Source: Clostridium sp. (GTDB taxonomy: Bacteria > Bacillota > Clostridia > Clostridiales > Clostridiaceae). From it: DNA of 10,629 nucleotides. The stretch lies in assembly GCA_003539755.1 (NCBI GenBank), contig DPOH01000017.1:1-10629 (forward strand). The letters are read 5' to 3'. Every line of letters starts with the position of its first letter. The stretch's first letter is position 1. Position numbers and translations under genes: made by a program. Shown here one piece after another: positions 6,096-10,629 of the stretch. Below the pieces are notes generated by a model. It searched no databases. It was not told the DNA's origin and was given only the letters and a program-made list of their open reading frames with translations.

Positions 6096-7526
6096 CTATA
6101 CTGTAACAAGTTCCTTTTCTTCAACTTCACTTGAAAGTTTTCTTCCCATCATAACTCCCATAGCTGAAGCCATCATAAGTCCTCTTGTCCATCCACTTGA
6201 ATCTCCTAAACAGTGAAGTCCTTTGATGTTTGTCTCAAAGTTTTCATCTAATATAATCTTATTACTATAGAACTTAACTTCTGGTCCATAAAGTAAAGTT
6301 TCTGGACTTGCGAAACCTGGTACTACTACATCCATGGCTTGTATAAAATTAATTATATTAGTCATTGTTCTGTAAGGTATTGCTGCTGTAATATCTCCTG
6401 CCACAGCATCTACTAATGTATGTTTAGTATTAGATTGAGATAATTCCTTTTCCCAAGTTCTTTTTCCATCAAGGATATCACCAAATCTTTGTACTAATAT
6501 ACTTCCGTTACCAAGCATGTTTACAAGTTCTGCAACTTTTCTACCATATTCAATTGGTTCATTAAATGGTTCTGAAAAGTTATGCGAACTTAATATTGCA
6601 AGATTTGTATTATTTGATTTCTTTTCTTTATATGAATGTCCATTTACTACTGCAAGGTTATTATCGTAGTTTTCCTGGCTTACAAATCCACCTGGATTTT
6701 GGCAGAAGGTTCTTACTTTATCCTTAAATGGAGCTGGATGTCCTATAAGCTTTGATTCATAAAGAACATTATTTACACTTTCCATTATTTCATTTCTAAG
6801 TTCAACTCTTACTCCAATATCTACTGTACCAGCTTTATGAGCTATATCATGTGTCACACACATTTCTTTAAGCCAGTCTGCACCCTTTCTTCCTGTAGCT
6901 ACAACTACTTTCTTTCCTTCTACTACTTCATCCTGTGTCTTTGTCATTGAATCTGAAAGAAGCACTCCTTTAATTGTATAGTTTTCTATTATAAGATCTT
7001 TAACAACTGTATCACATCTAAGTTCAACTCCTGAATGAACTAGATGACTTTGAAGCTTTAAATATAATTCATGAGCCTTTTCTGTTCCTAAATGTCTTAT
7101 TGGACAGTCAACTAATTTTAAACCTGCCTGTATTGCTTTTCTTCTTATATCCTTTACTGCTTCATTATTTCCGATACCTTCAACATGTGGATCTGCACCA
7201 AAATTCAAATAAATTGAATCAGTATAATCTATATATTCTTGAGCTACATCTGAACCTATTAATTCTGGAAGATCTCCTCCAACTTCGTAGCTTAATGATA
7301 ATTTTCCATCTGAGAATGCTCCTGCGCCTGAAACCCCGGAAGTTATATTACAGTAAGGCTTACAAGATACGCATTTTTTTAATTTACTTTTTGGACATTG
7401 TCTTTTATCTACACTTTTACCTTCTTCAATTAAAAGAATTTCTGCTTCTGGTTTTTGTTTCTTTAACTCATAAGCTGTAAATATTCCAGCTGGACCTGCA
7501 CCTACTATTATTACATCATACTTCAT
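6096..7526 (-). CDS. COG2509-type FAD-dependent dehydrogenase, function unknown
   Basis: A flavoprotein of 476 residues (from the start chosen here) of the uncharacterised FAD-dependent dehydrogenase group COG2509. The N-terminal Rossmann dinucleotide motif is VIIVGAGPAG (5-14), with the acidic strand end LLIEEG at 31-36. A cysteine cluster C44-x7-C52-x2-C55-x3-C59 follows, then GVSGAGAFSDGKL (64-76). The C-terminal GLHCLGDSSGWTRGLMMAS region completes FAD binding. The cysteines could hold an iron-sulfur cluster or zinc, which would be needed to judge chemistry; the substrate is unknown. An ATG three codons upstream (7533-7535) abuts the GGGAG with no spacing, so the start at 7526, with 9 bases spacing, is preferred. 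A guanine-type riboswitch aptamer lies in its leader, implying control by a purine. The VOC gene follows downstream. Confidence 0.87.
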   Translation of the reverse strand: MKYDVIIVGAGPAGIFTAYELKKQKPEAEILLIEEGKSVDKRQCPKSKLKKCVSCKPYCNITSGVSGAGAFSDGKLSLSYEVGGDLPELIGSDVAQEYIDYTDSIYLNFGADPHVEGIGNNEAVKDIRRKAIQAGLKLVDCPIRHLGTEKAHELYLKLQSHLVHSGVELRCDTVVKDLIIENYTIKGVLLSDSMTKTQDEVVEGKKVVVATGRKGADWLKEMCVTHDIAHKAGTVDIGVRVELRNEIMESVNNVLYESKLIGHPAPFKDKVRTFCQNPGGFVSQENYDNNLAVVNGHSYKEKKSNNTNLAILSSHNFSEPFNEPIEYGRKVAELVNMLGNGSILVQRFGDILDGKRTWEKELSQSNTKHTLVDAVAGDITAAIPYRTMTNIINFIQAMDVVVPGFASPETLLYGPEVKFYSNKIILDENFETNIKGLHCLGDSSGWTRGLMMASAMGVMMGRKLSSEVEEKELVTV

Positions 7527-7535
7527 AATATACAT

Positions 7536-7543
7536 CTCCCTTT
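7536..7543 (-). promoter_or_regulatory. Ribosome binding site deciding the FAD gene start
   Basis: AAAGGGAG on the minus strand ends immediately before an ATG at 7533-7535, leaving no room for initiation there. The in-frame ATG at 7524-7526 has the ideal 9-base gap and gives MKYDVIIVGAG, the usual short N-terminus before the first Rossmann strand. Confidence 0.7.
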
Positions 7544-7571
7544 GTTTACTAATTATAAAATTTTCGCAAAC
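7544..7571 (-). promoter_or_regulatory. Possible expression-platform hairpin of the riboswitch
   Basis: Minus-strand GTTTGC (7566-7571) can pair with GTAAAC (7544-7549), one G-U, around a 16-base AT loop. It shares its first base with the end of P1 and ends directly before AAAGGGAG, so it could influence access to the ribosome binding site. It is short and has no T-tract. This is a suggestion only. Confidence 0.25.
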
Positions 7572-7642
7572 ACTTATAGGATGAGCAATTTACGGTGGCT
7601 CAGTAGAAACATCCTCCCCATATCGCAGGACTTATATAAGTG
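7571..7642 (-). ncRNA. Purine (guanine-type) riboswitch aptamer
   Basis: Read on the minus strand, this 72-nt element matches the purine aptamer in order. P1 is CACTTATA with TATAAGTG (8 perfect pairs), and J1/2 is TATAAG-like. P2 is TCCTGC with GGAGGA, with one G-G mismatch. L2 is exactly GATATGG, J2/3 is GTTTCTAC, P3 is TGAGC with GCTCA, and L3 is ACCGTAAAT. In xpt numbering the core U22, U47, U51 and A52 and the loop-loop partners G37, G38, C60 and C61 are all present. The base just before the 3' P1 strand is C (position 74), which specifies guanine or hypoxanthine. Differences from the norm are J3/1 UCC instead of AC, and a C-U mismatch added to P3. It lies 28 bases upstream of the FAD gene ribosome binding site. 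No strong terminator follows, so translational control seems likelier. Confidence 0.88.
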
Positions 7643-7686
7643 AATAATAAAGCTAAATTCTTTCTAATTATTCTCTTTTCAAATTC

Positions 7687-7715
7687 ATTTTATCCTATTT
7701 TTTAGAAATAATCAA
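7687..7715 (-). promoter_or_regulatory. Promoter of the riboswitch-FAD gene transcript
   Basis: A -35 TTGATT (7710-7715), a 17-base spacer and a -10 TAAAAT (7687-7692, 5 of 6 matches) on the minus strand. Transcription would begin near 7680, about 38 bases ahead of the aptamer, giving a leader of about 150 bases to the FAD gene. Confidence 0.55.
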
Positions 7716-7863
7716 CAATAATTTTATATAATCATATCAAATGACGAACATTAATATTTTTCATTTTATATTGTTTATTAATATAAATAACTCATCTATT
7801 TCTATAATCCAAACACTTTACCTCCTTTTATTTTGCTTTTATATTTATATAGTGGCGATAGAT

Positions 7864-8448
7864 ATGAAGCTAAAATCCAAATTGAAAAAAGAATATATTT
7901 TAAAAAATGCAACCCAAGTATTTATTAGAAAAGGATTTACATCCGTCACAATGACAGATATAGTAAATGAATGCAATATCAGTCGTGGAGGCCTATATAA
8001 GTACTATAAAAATACCGAAGAAATATTTATTGAAATAATGTCTAATACAACGAATGATCAAAATAATTATTATATAAATTTAATAAACAATAATGTGCCC
8101 TTTAAAATAATCTTTGATGATTACTTAAGTGAAAAGAATAAATATCTTAAAAATATTAGAAACACATTAATTATTGCAATGCATGAATTCTTTTTTTCTA
8201 AAAAGAATGATCCTTTTTACAGTAAAATTGTTTGTGATAGATTTAATAATTCAGCATATGTATTAAGCTTAATCCTTAAATATGGTGCACAGTCCAAGGA
8301 AATAGATATTACTGATTTTGAAGGCTACAGCCGTCAGATACTCATTCTCCTTGAAGGTATGTATATAATTGCATTATCATCCAATCTTCCTGAAAGCCTT
8401 ATTGATAATCAGTTCAACATAATTAAAGCCAATATTAATTTAAAATAA
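7864..8448 (+). CDS. TetR/AcrR-family transcriptional regulator
   Basis: A 194-residue TetR-type repressor. The N-terminal DNA-binding domain is clear: KEYILKNATQVFIRKGF (9-25), TSVTMTDIVNECNIS (26-40) as the helix-turn-helix, and RGGLYKYYKNTEEIF with the usual LYxYYxxKEE-like end. The C-terminal helical ligand/dimer domain is diverged, so the ligand is unknown. The reading frame stays open upstream to an ATG at 7741, but that adds a hydrophobic 41-residue extension unlike any TetR and has no ribosome binding site. The ATG at 7864 is therefore chosen; a GTG at 7852 is also possible. No start here has a good Shine-Dalgarno, so translation may be weak. It lies 27 bases upstream of a decayed CPBP protease gene, probably its former operon partner and target. 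Confidence 0.85.
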   Translation: MKLKSKLKKEYILKNATQVFIRKGFTSVTMTDIVNECNISRGGLYKYYKNTEEIFIEIMSNTTNDQNNYYINLINNNVPFKIIFDDYLSEKNKYLKNIRNTLIIAMHEFFFSKKNDPFYSKIVCDRFNNSAYVLSLILKYGAQSKEIDITDFEGYSRQILILLEGMYIIALSSNLPESLIDNQFNIIKANINLK

Positions 8449-8475
8449 ATATTAAAATTAAAGGAGGACTAAGAT

Positions 8476-8822
8476 ATGATTCCCACTAAAAAATCATTTA
8501 ATACAAAACCATTAATTTTACTTTTCTTAATATGCTTCATTTTCAGACTTATATAATGCTCTCATTTATCGTAGGAATAAAACTTGGACTTTTAGTAAAA
8601 TATACTGGTTCTTTATGGGCTGGTTTCTTCTTCCATACATTTAATAATTCAATAATAAATCTTCTCCATGTAGTAACTCCATCTCAAGCAGACAGTATGC
8701 AGATTGTAAGGGTTATGCTTGCACAGTTCTTATCTTTATTTATTGTATGGATTTATGGTTCATATAAAAATAAACCAGCAAATAATACATTCAATTCTGA
8801 TAAGATACTCAATATAGACTAA
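8476..8822 (+). pseudogene. CPBP-family intramembrane protease remnant (internal deletion and frameshift)
   Basis: A very strong site, AAAGGAGGA, leads to ATG 8476, whose frame encodes one hydrophobic segment (KPLILLFLICFIF) and stops after 27 codons at TATATAA. The +2 frame, open from 8532 to 8822, carries the C-terminal end of a CPBP (CAAX protease and bacteriocin-processing enzyme) protein: SFIVGIKLGLL, YTGSLWAGFFFHTFNNS with the conserved last His and Asn, and a final membrane helix. The middle of the protein, including the EExxxR and F-x-x-x-H catalytic motifs, is absent. The simplest reading is an internal deletion of some hundreds of bases with its junction near 8530-8550, leaving the two ends out of frame. 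The product cannot be an active protease. In intact loci such proteins often accompany TetR-type regulators. Confidence 0.8.
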
Positions 8823-8856
8823 ACTAATAATCTATTTAATTTTATAGAGTTTTTTT
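8821..8856 (+). terminator. Weak terminator after the CPBP remnant
   Basis: AAACT pairs with AGTTT and, inside a 6-base bulge, CTAT pairs with ATAG. A run of seven T follows (8850-8856). It overlaps the stop codon of the remnant. The stem is short and interrupted, so confidence is low. Confidence 0.35.
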
Positions 8857-8864
8857 ATATTAAA

Positions 8865-8915
8865 AAGCTGAATAAGTGACTAATATATCTAACATATATT
8901 CAACTTATCCAGCTT
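8865..8915 (-). terminator. Intrinsic terminator of the MATE/AAC operon
   Basis: A long stem: arms of 13 bases (8865-8877 with 8903-8915) and an inner 7-bp AATATAT/ATATATT helix around CTAAC. The single irregular pair is G-U on the minus strand and A-C on the plus strand. On the minus strand the stem runs into TTTTTAATATAAAAAAA. It lies 24 bases after the last stop of the MATE remnant. Confidence 0.8.
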
Positions 8916-8938
8916 ATAATATTTTCAAACTAAATTTT

Positions 8939-9359
8939 CTAAAAACTATTAGGAATTCCAAATATCCATGTTCCAATAATGTCTATAAGCATTACTATTC
9001 TTGTATTTCCTCCGCTTCTTAAGGTTCCTCCCCCTAATATCATATTTGATACTTTCACAAATAACATAACTGAAAATACATACAATATATAAATTTGACA
9101 TTATATATGCATCATCATACCTACTGTTACCTAATGCTTTTCCTGCTATAATTCCAGATGCTGCTGCTATTCCTGAAACTGTTACACAAAGTAGAGACGA
9201 AAATTTTCCTCCAATTCCTGCTCCTGCTATACTTATGCTCCCAAGCTGTCCTACCATTATCTGATCAATTACGCTGACTGATGATTCAAAAAAACTCTGT
9301 AAAGTAATTGGAATTGCTATATGACGTATTTCTTTATAAAATTTCTTTTTATCAAACAT
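8939..9359 (-). pseudogene. MATE-family efflux pump remnant (internal deletion, frameshift, C-terminal loss)
   Basis: The N-terminus is a good MATE (multidrug and toxin extrusion) start: MFDKKKFYKEIRHIAIPITLQ, then SSVSVIDQIMVGQLGSISIAG (helix 1 and loop) and a second helix. After about residue 95 the frame becomes charged and non-membrane and ends at 8949. The alternative frame over the last 110 bases instead reads VSNMILGGGTLRSGGNTR, then DIIGTWIFGIP, the late LRxGGDT...W...P element normally near residue 350, and stops at 8939-8941. So most of a roughly 450-residue pump is missing, and the last helices too. The segment IIAGKALGNSRYDDAY looks more like the second six-helix half than the first. 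The start at 9359 has AGGA 8 bases upstream, inside the stop region of the acetyltransferase gene, with a 10-base gap, so the two were translationally coupled. Confidence 0.8.
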
Positions 9360-9369
9360 ATACGTCATC

Positions 9370-10173
9370 CTACTTTCTATTTTTTTCAATCCACTTAATA
9401 GCATAGTCAACAATTTCTCTTTGTCTCATAAACTTGACTACTGCATTACCTATCTTAACTTCATTCACATTATATTTATTTTCAAAATCTGCTCCAATTT
9501 CAATAAAATCCTCTCCATCTACTGCAAGAGTTTCATATGATATCCATTTTCTCTTTCCATCAACCATTACAGCACTGCTTTCTATAATATTATGCTTTCC
9601 TGGATATTCAGCTTTTGCATCTGCTAAATGTATAGAAGTATTCTTATCATATCCAACCCCAATCAAAAGGACATATCCATCTAATTTATACAGCTTATCT
9701 ATTGGAGAGTCATCACCAAAAATATTACATAAATCATGATTTTCAGTTAAATATGATGCATATTTCCCTAAGGCTGCTACAGAACGTGCTGGATGGTCAC
9801 TTCTTATAGCTCCAGGCCATTTTCTAAACATCTCTGCAACAGCTCCCATAGTATTTGTTGGAGTAATATCCTTATTGTAAGCTGGCCAGTTATCCCTTAT
9901 AGTCTGCCACCATTCTTTAGGTTCTTCCCAATGAACACCAGTGTCTGGATCTAGGTTCTTCCAGCTTTGAGTCGGCATTATTATAGTTCCCTCTTTTCCT
10001 ACACTTTCAATAAGAGCTTCTATTACAATTTGAGGGCCTCCACAGACAAAGCCAAGACTGCTTAATGATGTATGCACCATTATAGATTGTCCTTCTTTTA
10101 TTCCTACATCCTTAAATCCTTTTATTAAATCTTCTTTTAATACTATCTGTCTCTCCTTCTCTATACTTCCCAT
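9370..10173 (-). CDS. AAC(3)-family aminoglycoside/antibiotic N-acetyltransferase
   Basis: A full-length 267-residue enzyme of the Antibiotic_NAT family (AAC(3), YokD-like), which uses acetyl-CoA to acetylate an amino group, classically N3 of 2-deoxystreptamine aminoglycosides. Features seen are VHTSLSSLGFVCGGPQ (33-48), GTIIMPTQSW (62-71), NTMGAVAEMFRKWPGAIRSDHPARSVAALG (107-136) and GVGYDKNTSIHLAD (172-185), with H182 as the likely catalytic histidine, followed by E189. Many chromosomal homologues in Bacillota have low or no activity on clinical aminoglycosides, so resistance should not be assumed. ATG 10173 has GGGAGG 7 bases upstream. It lies 42 bases after the LacI-type regulator gene and 10 bases before the MATE remnant, as in an operon. 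All visible family motifs are intact. Confidence 0.9.
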   Translation of the reverse strand: MGSIEKERQIVLKEDLIKGFKDVGIKEGQSIMVHTSLSSLGFVCGGPQIVIEALIESVGKEGTIIMPTQSWKNLDPDTGVHWEEPKEWWQTIRDNWPAYNKDITPTNTMGAVAEMFRKWPGAIRSDHPARSVAALGKYASYLTENHDLCNIFGDDSPIDKLYKLDGYVLLIGVGYDKNTSIHLADAKAEYPGKHNIIESSAVMVDGKRKWISYETLAVDGEDFIEIGADFENKYNVNEVKIGNAVVKFMRQREIVDYAIKWIEKNRK

Positions 10174-10215
10174 AGTTCAACCTCCCATATATGAAATGAT
10201 AATTTAAATCCATAT

Positions 10216-10629
10216 TTATACTTTATCTTTTAAAGGCTTAACGCTGCCTCTTTCAACAAGTTCTACTGGCAGTATTATATTGTTTTCTTTAATATATCCA
10301 TTTATAAGCTCATTTAATAATCTCATTGCAGTTTCTGCTCTTACTCCAATATCTTGCTTTATAGTTGTAAGAGCTGGTCTTACTATTGTTGATGCAGGTA
10401 TATCATCAAATCCAGCTATAGATATATCCTCAGGAATTTTAACTCCATTATCCATAAGATAATTCATAACCTCTATTGCATAAGCATCTGATGCACAGAA
10501 AATAGCTGTAAAATCCTTTATTTTTTCCTTAAATTCTTTATAGTATAAGTATCTTTCATTTTTCTTCATAGGTATTATTTCTAAGCTTATATTATAATTT
10601 TCAATATTCTTATCTCTAAAGGCTTGTAC
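10216..10629 (-). CDS. LacI-family transcriptional regulator, C-terminal part (cut by window edge)
   Basis: The last 137 residues of a LacI/GalR-type repressor; the frame stays open to the right edge, so the gene is partial here and not broken. Only the C-terminal half of the periplasmic-binding-like sensor domain is visible: AIFCASDAYAIEVMNYLMDNG, then KIPEDISIAGFDDIPAS, the typical VRPALTTIKQD and RAETAMRLLNELI. The N-terminal helix-turn-helix is outside. The family senses sugars or nucleobases; no ligand can be read from this part. The stop is 42 bases from the acetyltransferase gene with no terminator between, so the genes are likely co-transcribed. A LacI-type gene leading a drug-modifying and efflux pair is not what one would predict. 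Confidence 0.9.
   Translation of the reverse strand, partial: VQAFRDKNIENYNISLEIIPMKKNERYLYYKEFKEKIKDFTAIFCASDAYAIEVMNYLMDNGVKIPEDISIAGFDDIPASTIVRPALTTIKQDIGVRAETAMRLLNELINGYIKENNIILPVELVERGSVKPLKDKV

Noticed and set aside
7100..7480. Plus-strand 126-codon Leu/Tyr-rich frame opposite the FAD gene
   Set aside because: Shadow of the conserved FAD protein on the other strand; the composition is a by-product of reverse-complement codons.
7802..7826. Minus-strand AAAGGAGG followed by a GTG in the TetR leader
   Set aside because: The resulting frame ends after four codons (MFGL), so it is not a gene. Its plus-strand complementarity to the ribosome binding site of the CPBP remnant is only eight bases and probably chance.
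7741..7863. 41-residue hydrophobic N-terminal extension of the TetR protein, as if membrane-anchored
   Set aside because: No ribosome binding site, unlike TetR family N-termini, and the composition is what AT-rich noncoding DNA gives by chance.
9434..9739. Plus-strand 101-codon frame opposite the acetyltransferase
   Set aside because: Antisense to an intact conserved enzyme and without a start signal.
10280..10462. Plus-strand 60-codon frame opposite the LacI-type regulator
   Set aside because: Antisense shadow of a conserved sensor domain.

Overview
The window is very AT-rich. It has strong AGGAGG-type ribosome binding sites, short intergenic gaps and protein families typical of Firmicutes, and looks like the chromosome of a Clostridium (sensu stricto), probably in the butyricum/beijerinckii neighbourhood. 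The organism is inferred from base composition and protein style only. No insertion sequence, integrase, tRNA, rRNA or CRISPR array was seen.

Left part (1-3200): bases 1-458 hold no gene I can support, only a short GC-richer patch at the edge and an orphan promoter/operator-like sequence. A minus-strand DUF4097-type lipoprotein with a 19-residue repeat (459-1352) is transcribed divergently from a short CstA-family carbon-starvation/peptide or pyruvate transporter (1687-3129), which ends in a good intrinsic terminator.

Middle (3200-7740): an Rrf2-family regulator (minus) faces away from a small FMN-binding protein like that of Desulfovibrio (plus), a likely regulator/target pair in redox or nitrosative sensing. 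Next come three minus-strand genes: an uncharacterised eight-helix membrane protein with its own promoter and terminator, a VOC/glyoxalase-fold protein starting at TTG, and a COG2509-type FAD-dependent protein. In front of the FAD gene lies a purine (guanine-type) riboswitch aptamer at 7571-7642, with a plausible promoter upstream of it. It keeps almost every conserved core base but has an extra nucleotide in J3/1. It is the most notable item in the window.

Right part (7740-10629): a TetR-family regulator (plus) is followed by a CPBP-family membrane protease reduced to its first and last segments in different frames, a pseudogene. Converging on it from the right is a minus-strand run of a LacI-family regulator (cut by the window edge), an intact AAC(3)-type N-acetyltransferase and a MATE efflux gene. 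The MATE gene is also broken by internal deletion and frameshift. Two neighbouring convergent genes decayed in the same way, while their upstream operon partners remain intact.

For most terminators, strand was assigned from which strand turns the imperfect stem positions into G-U pairs rather than A-C mismatches, and from the T-tract. Functional calls rest on recalled family motifs, with no database search.
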